A stretch of 64,000 nt of DNA from Pseudomonadota bacterium (lineage in GTDB: Bacteria; Pseudomonadota; Alphaproteobacteria; Acetobacterales; Acetobacteraceae): positions 124,001 to 188,000 of the forward strand of contig JAJZSY010000001.1 in NCBI GenBank assembly GCA_021849425.1, read 5' to 3'. The first letter of the stretch is position 1. Each line of letters begins with the position of its first letter. The notes under the pieces were generated by a model, which made no database searches, was not told the DNA's origin, and saw nothing but the letters and a program-made list of their open reading frames with translations. Shown here piece by piece: positions 46,246-54,960 of this stretch. Both the position numbers and the translations under genes were made by a program.

Positions 46246-47400
46246 TCACGCTGCGGAGGTAGAGACATGCGCGGATTTGCGCAAGGCGCGGGCGGCAAGA
46301 CGCCGATATGCGGCGAGGAAGCGGGCCGGCGCATCCGCCGGCGCGTTCCAGGGCAGCGAGACGCGGATGGCGCTGGACGCGAGATCGCCCAGGCCCATCG
46401 CGGCGAGGACGTGGCTGCGGGCGACCTTGCCGGAGGAGCAGGCGGCACCGGCGGAGATGCGGATGCCTTCGAGATCGAGCGCGATGACCTGGGTTTCGGC
46501 GGCAAGGCCGGGCAGAACGAGGCAGGTGGTGTTCGCGAGGCGGGGCGCGCCGGCGCCGGCGATGATTGCGCCGCAATCGCGCGCGCCGGCCTCGATCGCG
46601 TCGCGCAGGGCGGCGAGGCGCGGGTCGGGGCGCGGGGTCGCATGCGCGGCATCGAGGGCGGCGGCGAAGCCGGCGATGCCGGGCAGGTTGTGGGTGCCGC
46701 CGCGGCGGCCCTGTTCCTGCCCGCCGCCGCGGACCAGCGGGACGAGGCGGGACGCGGCATCGGCGGCGAGCAGCAGGGCGCCCACCCCTTTCGGGCCGCC
46801 GAGCTTGTGCGCGGAGACGGCGACGCTGGACGCGCCCTGGGCGAGATAGTCCGGGTTGGGCACGCGGCCGGCGGCCTGCACGGCATCGACATGCAGCATC
46901 GTGCCGCTCGCGGCGCAGAGGGCGGCGATGGCGGCGATGTCGTTCAGCACGCCGGTTTCGTTGTTGGCCGCCATGACGCAGGCGAGCGTGGGGCGGTGCG
47001 CGGCGAGACACGCGGCGAAGGCCGCATGGTCGAGCCGGCCGGCTTCATCGACCGGGGCGATGACGGCATCCGGAGCGGCGGCGCGGACGGCGTCGTGCTC
47101 GGTGGCGCCGATGACGATGCCGCCGCCGGCGGCGAGGCCGTGGATCGCCATCGCGTTCGCCTCGGTGGCGCCGGCGCAGAAGACCACGTTTTCCGGGCGG
47201 GCGCCGAGACGCGCGGCGAGGGTGGCGCGGGCGGATTCGAGCAGCTTGCGCGCCGCCCTGCCCTCGGCATGGACCGAGGCGGGGTTGCCGACGAGATCGA
47301 GGGCGGCGAGGACCGCCGCGCGGGCCGCGGGGCGGAGCGGCTCGGTCGCGTTGGCGTCGAGATAGAGGCCGGGATCAGCGCCGGGCGATGGGGGCGTCAT
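46246..47400 (-). CDS. Cysteine desulfurase (NifS/IscS type)
   Basis: A 384-residue PLP enzyme producing sulfane sulfur from cysteine. Blocks: [20 protein letters not shown] at the start, [16 protein letters not shown], the PLP-phosphate region [19 protein letters not shown], the PLP lysine in [35 protein letters not shown], and the catalytic Cys in [12 protein letters not shown]. It overlaps the cysE 3' end by 26 bases. No iscU, iscA or iscR is next to it; NfuA is at 52.9 kb. It likely serves MnmA thiolation in this operon. Confidence 0.94.
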   Translation of the reverse strand: MTPPSPGADPGLYLDANATEPLRPAARAAVLAALDLVGNPASVHAEGRAARKLLESARATLAARLGARPENVVFCAGATEANAMAIHGLAAGGGIVIGATEHDAVRAAAPDAVIAPVDEAGRLDHAAFAACLAAHRPTLACVMAANNETGVLNDIAAIAALCAASGTMLHVDAVQAAGRVPNPDYLAQGASSVAVSAHKLGGPKGVGALLLAADAASRLVPLVRGGGQEQGRRGGTHNLPGIAGFAAALDAAHATPRPDPRLAALRDAIEAGARDCGAIIAGAGAPRLANTTCLVLPGLAAETQVIALDLEGIRISAGAACSSGKVARSHVLAAMGLGDLASSAIRVSLPWNAPADAPARFLAAYRRLAARALRKSAHVSTSAA

Positions 47401-48094
47401 GATCGGTTTCGCGCGAGTCCGCCTGATACTGCGCGCGCGACTCCGCGCGGGCCACGCGGGCTTCGAGATCGGTCAGTTCGGCACGCAGACGCTCCATCTC
47501 GCTCAGCAGCGGGTCGATGCAGGGATCGCAGGGCGTGCCGTAGGGATCGAAGCGGGGTTTGGGCGGGCGGATCGCGGTGCCGCGCTCGACCGGGCGGGCG
47601 GGGATGCCGACCACGGTGGTATTCGCCGGCACATCGGCGACCACGACCGCGTTGGCGCCGATGCGGGCGTTCTCGCCGATCAGGATGTTGCCCAGCACCT
47701 TGGCGCCGGCGCCGATGATGACGTTGTTGGCCAGCGTCGGGTGGCGCTTGCCGCGCTCGCTCGACGTGCCGCCGAGCGTGACCTGGTGGTAGAGATAGAC
47801 ATCGTCGCCCAGCACGGCGGTTTCGCCGATGACCACGCCCATGCCGTGATCGATCATGCAGCGGCGGCCGATCGTCGCACCCGGATGGATTTCGATTCCC
47901 GTCGCCACCCGGGCGAGATGCGAGAGGAAGCGGCCGGCGAGGCGCAGCCGGTGCCGCCAGAGCCAGTTCGCGACGCGGTGCAGCAGGATGGCGTGCAGGC
48001 CCGGATAGCACAGCAGAACCTCGAGATCCGACCGGGCGGCCGGATCGCGCTGGCGGTAGGCCCGGATGGTTTCACGCAAAAACATTGAGCTCAT
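47375..48094 (-). CDS. cysE: Serine O-acetyltransferase
   Basis: A 239-residue CysE, the first step of cysteine synthesis from serine and acetyl-CoA. The N-terminal helical part ([20 protein letters not shown]) is followed by left-handed beta-helix hexapeptides: [60 protein letters not shown] and [21 protein letters not shown] short C-terminal coiled tail follows ([17 protein letters not shown]). It heads the cluster that supplies cysteine, then removes its sulfur via the overlapping desulfurase. Confidence 0.94.
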   Translation of the reverse strand: MSSMFLRETIRAYRQRDPAARSDLEVLLCYPGLHAILLHRVANWLWRHRLRLAGRFLSHLARVATGIEIHPGATIGRRCMIDHGMGVVIGETAVLGDDVYLYHQVTLGGTSSERGKRHPTLANNVIIGAGAKVLGNILIGENARIGANAVVVADVPANTTVVGIPARPVERGTAIRPPKPRFDPYGTPCDPCIDPLLSEMERLRAELTDLEARVARAESRAQYQADSRETDHDAPIARR

Positions 48095-48574
48095 GCGACA
48101 TTTCCGTGGAAAATCTGGATGCCATCCGTTATCTCTGTGCCTCTCCGGCGATATTGGCGCCGGATGGAGGAAATGAAAGCTCTAGCGGGCCCCGGGATAC
48201 GATTTTTCGGGCGGGAGACGAAGTTTTGGCGCACGGCTTCCCCGGTGTTCATGGCAACAGCGCGACGCGGTGTGCCGCGGGAGGGCTGGACAACCGCGAT
48301 CCGCATGCCGGACAGGCGGTTCTGGGGCCGGCTTTCGGGGCCATGCTTGCGGGTCGTCGCGCGCGTCATGACGGGGAGAGTAGGTATGCATACCGGACCG
48401 GTCAATCATTCGTGGAGGCAACCTATATATAAGTGTCGAAGCCGTTTCCCCGGCTCCGGCGGCACCTGAGGGCGCGAGGGCGGCGGCAGGCCGCCGACGG
48501 GGGAACATTCCTGCATCCGGCGACGATCAAGGCCGGGTGATGTGACGATCGATTGGGAAAGACCAGACAAGACC
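48095..48574. other. 480-base spacer between cysE and the hydrolase gene, with palindromes
   Basis: I find no convincing gene here on either strand. It should hold the divergent promoters. GGTATGCATACC (48383-48394) is a perfect 12-base palindrome, followed at once by the 8-base palindrome GACCGGTC (48396-48403), both plausible operator sites. A TATATATAAG stretch at about 48423 looks promoter-like for the plus-strand gene. The cysE side is less GC-rich. Confidence 0.5.
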
Positions 48575-49240
48575 ATGCCTGAAGTTATGTTTGCCGGGCC
48601 GGATGGCCGTCTCGAAGGGCGTTATCACCATGCCAAGGACCGGGGGGCGCCGCTCGCGCTGGTGCTGCACCCGCATCCGCTGCATGGCGGAACCATGAAC
48701 AACCGCATCACCTACACGATGTATCAGGTGTTCCAGCGGCTGGGCTTCTCGGTGATGCGGTTCAATTTCCGCGGCGTCGGGCGCAGCCAGGGCAGCTATG
48801 ACGGCGGCATGGGCGAGATCAACGACGCGGCCGCGGCGCTCGACTGGATGCAGGCGCTGAACCCCGGGCATGGCGGGCTGTGGATTTCGGGCTATTCGTT
48901 CGGCGCCTTCGTCGGCATGCAGCTGCTGATGCGCCGGCCGGAGGTTTCGGGCTGGATCAGCGTTGCGCCGCCGGCGGCGCATTACGATTTCGGCTTCCTC
49001 GCCCCCTGCCCTTGCGGCGGGCTGATGATCCACGGCGACGCCGACGAACTGGTGCCGGAGAATTCGGTGCGCAAGCTGGTCGACAAGCTGAACACGCAGA
49101 AAGGTGTCGCCGTCGATTACCGCGTGCTGGAAGGCGCCGACCACGTGTTCGCCAACCATGCCGAGGCGATCGGCGAGGCGGTGGAGACCTATGTCAGCGG
49201 CGAGATCGCGCGCAAGCACATGGCGCTGGCGGCCGACTGA
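48575..49240 (+). CDS. Alpha/beta hydrolase (COG2945-like)
   Basis: A 221-residue alpha/beta hydrolase. It begins MPEVMFAGPDGRLEGRYHHA and continues with LVLHPHPLHGGTMNNRITYT, NFRGVGRSQGSYDGGMGEIN, the nucleophile-elbow-like ISGYSFGAFVGMQLL (GYSFG) and a C-terminal DHVFANH with the His. The HPHPLHGGTMNN block is diagnostic of this small conserved group, often called hydrolase of the alpha/beta fold, substrate unknown. The ATG at 48575 is preferred; a GTG at 48542 would add 11 residues. Confidence 0.88.
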   Translation: MPEVMFAGPDGRLEGRYHHAKDRGAPLALVLHPHPLHGGTMNNRITYTMYQVFQRLGFSVMRFNFRGVGRSQGSYDGGMGEINDAAAALDWMQALNPGHGGLWISGYSFGAFVGMQLLMRRPEVSGWISVAPPAAHYDFGFLAPCPCGGLMIHGDADELVPENSVRKLVDKLNTQKGVAVDYRVLEGADHVFANHAEAIGEAVETYVSGEIARKHMALAAD

Positions 49241-49312
49241 GCGGGATCGCGATACGGCAAGAAAGCGGGATCGCGATACGGCAAGAAAGCGGGATCGCGA
49301 TACGACGAGAAA
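49241..49312. repeat. Three 24-bp tandem repeats after the hydrolase stop
   Basis: GCGGGATCGCGATACGGCAA with AAGAAA tails recurs exactly at 49241 and 49265, and with two changes at 49289. It starts on the base after the stop codon and ends at the terminator. Confidence 0.92.
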
Positions 49313-49344
49313 ACGCCCGGCCCCGCGAGGGACCGGGCGTTTTT
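49311..49344. terminator. Bidirectional terminator
   Basis: ACGCCCGG (49313-49320) pairs with CCGGGCGT (49333-49340), extended by CCC/GGG around a GCGA loop. TTTTT follows on the plus strand and TTTT on the minus strand. It separates the convergent hydrolase and DeoR-type genes. Confidence 0.9.
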
Positions 49345-49355
49345 GATGCGCGCGA

Positions 49356-50150
49356 TCAGGCGAGCGGCGGCGTTGCCGGCTCGGCGACGTGCAGTTCGAT
49401 GCCGAGCGTGCCGATCAGCGCGGCGATGGGCGGGGGCGGCGGCAGGTCGGTATAGAGGGCGGAGACCTGGGCGAGCGTGCCGATCCGCACCATTGCCGGG
49501 CGGCCGAACTTGGAATGGTCGGTGACGAGGACGACGCGGCGGGCGTTGCGGATGATCGCCTGCGAACAGATCACCTCGTCCATGTCGAAATCGTAGAGCG
49601 CGCCGTCGGCGTCGATGCCGGAGACGCCGATGATGCCGATATCGACGCGGAAACGGTCGAACATGTCGCGGGTGGCCTGGCCGGTGATGCCGCCATCGCG
49701 GTTGCGGACCATGCCGCCGGCGACGATGACGCGGAAATCGGTGCTTTCGCTCATGATTCGCGCGACGTTGAGATTGTTCGTGATCACCGACAGGTCGTGA
49801 TGGCCGAGCAGGGCGCGGGCGACCTGTTCGGTGGTCGAGCCTATATTGATGAAAAGCGAGGCGTGCTCGGGAATGTCCGCCGCCACCATGTCGGCGATGC
49901 GGAGCTTGGCTTCGAGATGGACCACGCGGCGGCGGTTGTATTCCATGTTCTCGATGCTCGACGGCAGGCCGGCGCCGCCGCGGTAGCGGCTGAGCTTGCC
50001 ATCGGCGGCGAGCGCGTTGAGATCGCGGCGGATGGTCTGCACCGTGACGTCGAAATGGCGGGCCAGCGCCTCGATCGTCTGGAAGCCGTTCTGCTCGACC
50101 AGGGCGACGATTTCCGCCCGCCGGCTGATGGATGCGGCATGATCCGACAC
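49356..50150 (-). CDS. DeoR/GlpR family transcriptional regulator
   Basis: A 264-residue DeoR-family repressor. The N-terminal HTH reads RAEIVALVEQNGFQTIEALA then HFDVTVQTIRRDLNALAADG and LSRYRGGA, matching the family signature. The effector domain has FINIGSTTEQVARALLG, LSVITNNLNVARIM and VLVTDHSKFGRPAMVRIG, the sugar-phosphate-binding pattern of GlpR types. I place the start at the GTG at 50150, which has AAGGA 8 bases upstream; the ATG at 50171 has no ribosome site. No sugar or glycerol genes adjoin it, so its targets are unknown. Confidence 0.9.
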   Translation of the reverse strand: MSDHAASISRRAEIVALVEQNGFQTIEALARHFDVTVQTIRRDLNALAADGKLSRYRGGAGLPSSIENMEYNRRRVVHLEAKLRIADMVAADIPEHASLFINIGSTTEQVARALLGHHDLSVITNNLNVARIMSESTDFRVIVAGGMVRNRDGGITGQATRDMFDRFRVDIGIIGVSGIDADGALYDFDMDEVICSQAIIRNARRVVLVTDHSKFGRPAMVRIGTLAQVSALYTDLPPPPPIAALIGTLGIELHVAEPATPPLA

Positions 50151-50266
50151 GCGATGTTCCTTATATTGCATACGAAACGAAAAGAGGGCGGCGTTTCGAT
50201 TGCGAATATTGTTGGACCAGGGCGCGCGAAAAGGCAATCGGGCGGCACGGGCGGGCAGGCAGACGC

Positions 50267-50294
50267 AAAAAACCCGGCGGGTTTGCCGCCGGGC
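50267..50294 (-). terminator. Terminator of the mucR gene
   Basis: On the minus strand, GCCCGGCGG, CAAA and CCCGCCGGG form a 9-bp stem followed by TTTTTT (50267-50272). It begins 25 bases past the mucR stop. Confidence 0.85.
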
Positions 50295-50319
50295 GTTTGG
50301 CCGGAACCGGTGGAGCGGG

Positions 50320-50766
50320 CTACTCGCCCTTCTTGCCGCGGGCGGAGCCGGAAGGGGTCGAACCGGCGGTCTTGGTGCCGAGGCCGATTTTCTTGGCGAG
50401 GGTGGAGCGCTGCTTGGCGTAGGCGGGCGCGACCATCGGATAGTCGCTCGACAATCCCCAGCGCTCGCGATACTGCTCGGGTGTCAGATTGTAAGCGGAT
50501 TTAAGGTGACGGCGAAGCATCTTGAGTTTTTTACCGTCCTCAAGACAGACGATATAATCGTTGAAGACGGATTTCTTTGGATTGACTGCCGGCTCGAGCG
50601 GCGGCGGCGGCTCTTCGACAGGCTGATCCGTTCCGCTGAGGCTCATATAGACATCCCGGATGAGCGCGGGCAGCATTTCGGCTGAAACCGAATTGTGCGA
50701 TACATGCGCCGACACAATCTGCGCAGTGAGTTGTAGGAGTTGTTGAGTGTCCTGGCTATCCGGCAT
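50320..50766 (-). CDS. mucR: MucR/Ros family transcriptional regulator
   Basis: A 148-residue MucR-type regulator. The N-terminal oligomerisation region (QLLQLTAQIVSAHVSHNSVS, PALIRDVYMSLSG) is followed by a Pro-rich linker and the Ros-type zinc-finger region: DYIVCLEDGKKLKMLRRHLK, then SAYNLTPEQYRERWGL and PMVAPAYAKQRSTLAKKIGLG. MucR proteins silence AT-rich promoters, H-NS-like, affecting polysaccharide, motility and virulence genes. The finger's second His is Ala (HLKSA instead of HLMTH), so zinc binding may be weakened. The ATG at 50766 is used; a GTG lies one codon earlier. The upstream spacer is AT-rich, in keeping with autoregulation. Confidence 0.93.
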   Translation of the reverse strand: MPDSQDTQQLLQLTAQIVSAHVSHNSVSAEMLPALIRDVYMSLSGTDQPVEEPPPPLEPAVNPKKSVFNDYIVCLEDGKKLKMLRRHLKSAYNLTPEQYRERWGLSSDYPMVAPAYAKQRSTLAKKIGLGTKTAGSTPSGSARGKKGE

Positions 50767-50918
50767 CACTGGTCCTTCTTCGCCTCTACTTGATCATTTA
50801 CCTTAGACTTGATCTGGAGCATTTTGATGTAAATTGCAAGAATTTACCTTTGAAATTCGTCCGAAAGGCGCAGGTAATTTAGCTCAACGCTGTTCCATTT
50901 TTTGAAAACGGTTAGAAA

Positions 50919-51188
50919 ATGGTAATCCAGGATACGAAAGTCATGGAACTTCCCGCCCATAACCGGGCCATCGACATTACTGCGGAGACCTGCCCGATGA
51001 CTTATGTGCGGACCAGGCTGGCGCTCGATTCGATGGCGGCGGGGGAGATTTTGCTGGTGCGGCTGCGCGGCGCCGAGCCGCGGGCGAACGTGCCGCGCGC
51101 CGCCGCCGACCAGGGGCACGACCTGCTCGACATGTTCGATCTGCCCGATGGCAGCGCCGTTGTCGTGATCAGGAAAGCGGAAGACTGA
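50919..51188 (+). CDS. TusA-family sulfurtransferase-like protein
   Basis: An 89-residue TusA-fold protein. The active-site motif ITAETCPMTYVRTRLALDSM has the single conserved Cys of the CP-x-P-type TusA helix. TusA proteins carry sulfur as a persulfide for tRNA thiolation or other sulfur pathways. The 5' region is AT-rich. It is divergent from mucR and overlaps the convergent rimI gene by 20 bases at its 3' end. Start is 50919 or the ATG at 50943. Confidence 0.85.
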   Translation: MVIQDTKVMELPAHNRAIDITAETCPMTYVRTRLALDSMAAGEILLVRLRGAEPRANVPRAAADQGHDLLDMFDLPDGSAVVVIRKAED

Positions 51189-51609
51189 ACAGCAGCGCGT
51201 CGCGCCCGGCGCCGTAATAGTCGCGCCGGCTGCCGGCGGGGCGGAAGCCGGCTTCGCGATAGAGGCCGGCGGCGGCGGCATTGGCGGCGTCGACTTCGAG
51301 AAAGACGGTCTCGGCCCCCCTGCCCCGCGCCGCCGCCAGGGCGGCGGCGAGCAGGGCGCGGGCGATGCCGCGCCGGCGGGCGGCGGGGGCGACGCCGATG
51401 GTCAGGATCTCGGCCTCGCCGGCGACCGCGCGGGCGATGACGAGGCCGCCGGCGGGGTCGATGAAGCCGAAGGTCGTCGGGTTTTGGAACAGGGCCGCGA
51501 AGGCGGTATCCGGCCAGGGATCGTCCGGGAAGGCGGCGGCGTGGATCGCGGCGAGGGACGCCGCATGGGCCATTGTGGCGGGCAACGGGGCGGGCAGCGG
51601 GGCGGGCAC
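51169..51609 (-). CDS. rimI: Ribosomal-protein-alanine N-acetyltransferase RimI-like
   Basis: A 146-residue GNAT acetyltransferase. The acetyl-CoA-binding pattern APAARRRGIARALLAAALAA (R/QxxGxA) is present, as are VFLEVDAANAAAAGLYREAG and FRPAGSRRDYYGAGRDALLF, typical of RimI. It starts 2 bases after the tsaB stop with GTG at 51609; that start keeps the first beta strand, whereas the ATG at 51573 would cut into it. Co-transcribed with tsaB, as is usual in bacteria. It overlaps the TusA-like gene on the other strand. Confidence 0.9.
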   Translation of the reverse strand: MPAPLPAPLPATMAHAASLAAIHAAAFPDDPWPDTAFAALFQNPTTFGFIDPAGGLVIARAVAGEAEILTIGVAPAARRRGIARALLAAALAAARGRGAETVFLEVDAANAAAAGLYREAGFRPAGSRRDYYGAGRDALLFSLPLS

Positions 51610-51611
51610 GC

Positions 51612-52283
51612 TCAGCGGCGCGGCGGCGGGCGCAGGCCGGCGGCGGGCAGGCGGGCCTCGGGCGGGTCGACATAGAGCGGGGCGGCCGCGCGCGGCGGCA
51701 GCCCGGCGGCGAGGCGCTGGCGCAGGGCGGCGGCGATGCCGGCGATGGTGCAGGTCTCGATCCCGGTCGGCACGGCATCGATTCCGGCTGCGGCGAGGCG
51801 GGCGGCGATGTCGGCCGCGCGGTCGCCGGCGATGGCGATCGGGCCCTCCGGCGCCGGCAGGTCGGGCTCGTCGACGGCGCTGGCGGCGCCGTTTCGTTCG
51901 AGGAAAAGCCGGCCGCGCCGCGCCGTGGTGACGACCCAGAGCGGGCGGCCGAGGCCGGGCAGGATCGCCGCCATCGCCTCGCCCACGGTGACGCCGTGAA
52001 CCGGCACGCCGGCGGCGACGCCGATTCCCTGGGCAAGCGCGAGGGAGGCGCGCAGGCCGGTGAAGCTGCCGGGGCCGATGGTGACGGCGATGCCGTCGAG
52101 CGCCGCCGCGGCAAGCCCCGATTCGGCCAGGCAATCCGCTGCCCAGAGCGGCAGCAGGTCGGCCAGGCCGGTTTCGGGCGCGCCCTCGCGCGCGGCGAGC
52201 ACGCGATCGCCCGCGATCACGCCGGCGCGGGCGGATTTCAACGCGGCGTCGAGCACCAGCAGGCGCGCGGCGGGCGGCGCCAT
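51612..52283 (-). CDS. tsaB: tRNA threonylcarbamoyladenosine synthesis protein TsaB
   Basis: A 223-residue TsaB, partner of TsaD and TsaE in making t6A37 in ANN-decoding tRNAs. It has the ASKHA-fold opening LLVLDAALKSARAGVIAGDR, and VTIGPGSFTGLRASLALAQG, the strongest family block. The usual DTA of many TsaB reads LDAAL here. Arranged rutE-tsaB-rimI with a 1-base gap to rutE, as in other alphaproteobacteria; tsaD is not in the window. Confidence 0.93.
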   Translation of the reverse strand: MAPPAARLLVLDAALKSARAGVIAGDRVLAAREGAPETGLADLLPLWAADCLAESGLAAAALDGIAVTIGPGSFTGLRASLALAQGIGVAAGVPVHGVTVGEAMAAILPGLGRPLWVVTTARRGRLFLERNGAASAVDEPDLPAPEGPIAIAGDRAADIAARLAAAGIDAVPTGIETCTIAGIAAALRQRLAAGLPPRAAAPLYVDPPEARLPAAGLRPPPRR

Positions 52284-52284
52284 G

Positions 52285-52869
52285 TCAGAGCAGGACGCAG
52301 GCTTCGTCGAACCCGAGGCGCGGGGCGCGGGGGAACGGGTCCGCCGGCTCGCCGTAGCCGAGATTGATCAGGAAATTCGAGCGCCAGCCCTGGTCGGAGA
52401 GGAAGGTCTGGTCGACCTTCGCCTTGTCGAACCCGGACATCGGGCCGCAATCGAGCCCGAGGGCGCGGGCGGCCATGATGAGGTAGGCGCCTTGCAGCGT
52501 GCCGTTGCGGAAGGCGGTTTCCTCGGCGAGGTCGGGGTTGCCGGCGAACCAGGCGCGGGCATCGGCATGGGGGAAGAGCTTCGGCAGGTGCTCGTAGAAT
52601 TGCGGGTCGTGGGCGACGATGACGGTGACCGGGGCGGCCATCGTCTTGTCGATATTGCCGGGGTTGAGGGCGGGTTTCAGCCGCTCGCGCGATTCGGGGC
52701 TGCGCAGGAAGAGGAAGCGCGCGGGCGAGCAATTGGCCGAGGTGGGGCCGTATTTCAGCAGGTCGTAGAGTTCTTGCAGCGTGTCGTCCGGGACCGGCGC
52801 GCCGGTCCAGGCGGATTTGGTGCGGGCGGTGCGGAACAGCGCATCGAGCGCGCCGGCATCGAGGGTCAT
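52285..52869 (-). CDS. Nitroreductase family protein, malonic semialdehyde reductase RutE-like
   Basis: A 194-residue FMN-dependent nitroreductase-fold protein of the RutE/HadB group. Recognisable: [60 protein letters not shown] and [15 protein letters not shown]. RutE reduces malonic semialdehyde in pyrimidine breakdown, but no other rut genes are here; the constant location next to tsaB-nfuA in alphaproteobacteria suggests a different everyday role. Lies 1 base upstream of tsaB. Confidence 0.9.
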   Translation of the reverse strand: MTLDAGALDALFRTARTKSAWTGAPVPDDTLQELYDLLKYGPTSANCSPARFLFLRSPESRERLKPALNPGNIDKTMAAPVTVIVAHDPQFYEHLPKLFPHADARAWFAGNPDLAEETAFRNGTLQGAYLIMAARALGLDCGPMSGFDKAKVDQTFLSDQGWRSNFLINLGYGEPADPFPRAPRLGFDEACVLL

Positions 52870-52926
52870 GCGGACACTCCGTTGGGTTCGGGACGTCGGG
52901 GCGGCCCGGTCAGGCCGCCGGCCGGC

Positions 52927-53484
52927 TCAGGCCATCACCTGCTGCACCGATTTCACTTCGGGGACGTAATGCCTGAGCAGGTTCTCGATACCCATCTTGA
53001 GGGTCGCCGTCGAGGAGGGGCAGCCGGAGCAGGCGCCCTGCATGTGCAGCGAGACCACGCCGTCGCGGAAGCCGCGGAAGACGATGTCGCCGCCATCGCC
53101 GGCGACCGCCGGGCGGACCCGCATGTCGAGCAGTTCCTTGATCTGGTCGGCGATCTCGCGGTCGGCCGGGTCGACATCCTCCGCCGCCGCGTCCTGGGCG
53201 CTGTCCATCACCGGGCGGCCGGAGAGGTAGTGCTCCATGATCGCGCCGAGAACCTGCGGCTTGAGCGAGGGCCAGGCGCCGGGATCGTCGCTGGTGACGG
53301 AGACGAAATCGCCGCCGAGGAAGACGCGGGTGACGCCGGGCAGCGCGAACAGGGCCGCGGCCAGCGGGCTTGCGCCAGCCGCCTCGGCGGTGTCGAAATC
53401 GGCCGAGCCCTGGCCGAGCACCTCGCGGCCGGGGAGGAATTTCAGCGTGGCGGGGTTGGGGGTGACATCGGTTTCGATGAACAT
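52927..53484 (-). CDS. nfuA: Fe-S scaffold/carrier NfuA (NifU family)
   Basis: A 185-residue Nfu-type protein. The N-terminal Nfu_N domain begins MFIETDVTPNPATLKFLPGR; the C-terminal NifU domain has the cluster-binding pair in GACSGCPSSTATLKMGIENL (CxxC). It delivers 4Fe-4S clusters to client enzymes. Followed 57 bases later by rutE on the same strand. Together with the desulfurase at 46.2 kb, it is the only Fe-S assembly factor in the window. Confidence 0.95.
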   Translation of the reverse strand: MFIETDVTPNPATLKFLPGREVLGQGSADFDTAEAAGASPLAAALFALPGVTRVFLGGDFVSVTSDDPGAWPSLKPQVLGAIMEHYLSGRPVMDSAQDAAAEDVDPADREIADQIKELLDMRVRPAVAGDGGDIVFRGFRDGVVSLHMQGACSGCPSSTATLKMGIENLLRHYVPEVKSVQQVMA

Positions 53485-53688
53485 TGGCGGTCTCCGTCGT
53501 CAAACCGGACCTGTGCGGTCCTCTCCGGCACAACATCGTCCCGATCGGGGCAAAGAACAAGGGGGGGCTGACGCAGGGCGAAACCGCGGATGAAATCGCC
53601 GTAGGCCATGATTCCGACACGGCGGCGCCAGCATCGCGTCATGAAGGGCGGGCTAGAGCGGGGTGGTTCAACCAACCGGAGTTCCGAC

Positions 53689-54216
53689 ATGAAGCCGATC
53701 CGCTCCCTCCGCGCCCACGCGCCCGCCGCATTGCTGGCCGCGACCATGGCCGGCGCCTCGATCGCCGCGATCGCCCTGCCGCATGCAAGGGCGGCGACAC
53801 CCGAGAGCAAGAGCAAGAGCAAGACCACGACCACGGCCACCCCTGCCCCGCAGTCGCGCATGCTCGCGCATGTCGATCACCGGCTCGCGGCGCTGAAGGC
53901 GAAGCTGCGGATCACCGCTTCCGAGCAGGACGCGTGGCACGGCTTCGCCCAGGTCTCGCGCGACAACGCGACCGCGATCGCGACGCTCTACCAGAGCCGG
54001 GCCGCGCATCTCGCGACGATGAACGCGGTGCAGAACATGGAGTCCTTCGCCGCGATCCAGGCGAAGCAGGCGGACAACATGAACAAGCTGACCGCCGCGT
54101 TCCAGACGCTCTACGGCAAGCTGGACGCGGCGCAGCAGAAGACGGCCGATTCCATGTTCCGGGCCTATGCCGAGCACCACATGGCGCATCACCGGAAGCT
54201 ACGCGCCAAGGGCTGA
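53689..54216 (+). CDS. Spy/CpxP-like periplasmic protein
   Basis: A 175-residue exported protein. The signal peptide (APAALLAATMAGASIAAIAL, cleavage after ARA) is followed by a Ser/Lys/Thr linker and a helical LTXXQ-type domain: VDHRLAALKAKLRITASEQD, then AWHGFAQVSRDNAT, and KLDAAQQKTADSMFRAYAEH. Spy/CpxP relatives chaperone unfolded periplasmic proteins or sense envelope stress. The motif LTXXQ appears here as ITASEQ. Start is the ATG at 53689 with GGAG just upstream. It is convergent with the methyltransferase gene. Confidence 0.82.
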   Translation: MKPIRSLRAHAPAALLAATMAGASIAAIALPHARAATPESKSKSKTTTTATPAPQSRMLAHVDHRLAALKAKLRITASEQDAWHGFAQVSRDNATAIATLYQSRAAHLATMNAVQNMESFAAIQAKQADNMNKLTAAFQTLYGKLDAAQQKTADSMFRAYAEHHMAHHRKLRAKG

Positions 54217-54223
54217 CGCCCCC

Positions 54224-54928
54224 TCAGCGCTCGGCGAGGACGAGGCGGCGGCGGCCGGCGCGCAGCGGGATGAGCCCGGCGACGTCCTTCGTCGCCTCGG
54301 TGATGACGACGCCGCCGGCCTGGGCGGCGATGCGCCGCCCGGCGCGCTCGATGAGCGGGGCGGCGCGGAGGATGGCGCGGCCGCCGAGCGGGGGGAGGAA
54401 GAGCGCGGCGTCGCGCCGTTCGACCCGGAACAGCGAATCGGCGAGCATGCGGCCGAGCTGGGAGGGCGAATAGGGCTGGCCGTGGCCGAAGGGCGTGCGG
54501 TCGAGATAGGCCCAGGACGAGGCGCGGTTGGGCACGACCACGATCATCCGCCCCTCGGGGCGCAGCACCCGCCAGGCCTCGCGCAGCAGGCGGCGGGCGG
54601 TTTCGGCGTGTTCGAGACCGTGGATCAGCAGCAGCCGGTCGATGCTGACATCGGCGAAGGGCAAGGCATCGTCCTCGACCAGCGCGCTGAGGCCGGGGCG
54701 GGCGATGGGCCAGGGGGCGGCGCCGATCTGCGCCGGCACGGCGGCGATGCAGCGCGCCGCCTGGTCGCGCCAGAGGCGCAGATAGGGGGCGGGATAGCCG
54801 AGGCCGAGCACCTCATGGCCGCGCGCCTCGGGCCAGAAATCGCGCAGCCGGGCGCGGATCAGCCGTGCGGTGGCGGCGCCGCGCGGCGTGGCGTAGAAAT
54901 CGGCGATCGAGGGCGCATCGAGACGCAT
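54224..54928 (-). CDS. Class I SAM-dependent methyltransferase-like protein
   Basis: A 234-residue methyltransferase-fold protein of the Methyltransf_11 type. The SAM region is GHEVLGLGYPAPYLRLWRDQ; DVSIDRLLLIHGLEHAETAR and LLREAWRVLRPEGRMIVVVP are the motif IV/post-IV blocks seen in such enzymes. A GXGXG loop in the usual form is weakened (LGLGYP), so activity is likely but not certain. It is divergent from gloB with 32 bases between, a pairing that recurs in alphaproteobacteria. Confidence 0.87.
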   Translation of the reverse strand: MRLDAPSIADFYATPRGAATARLIRARLRDFWPEARGHEVLGLGYPAPYLRLWRDQAARCIAAVPAQIGAAPWPIARPGLSALVEDDALPFADVSIDRLLLIHGLEHAETARRLLREAWRVLRPEGRMIVVVPNRASSWAYLDRTPFGHGQPYSPSQLGRMLADSLFRVERRDAALFLPPLGGRAILRAAPLIERAGRRIAAQAGGVVITEATKDVAGLIPLRAGRRRLVLAER

Positions 54929-54960
54929 CCCTCCCCTATAGCATGTGAGAAGGACGGAGC

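Noticed and set aside
48119-48469. Small plus-strand open frame in the cysE upstream spacer
   Set aside because: No ribosome site, no similarity, and it runs through the palindromic region; likely chance. A missing iscR was also looked for here and not found.
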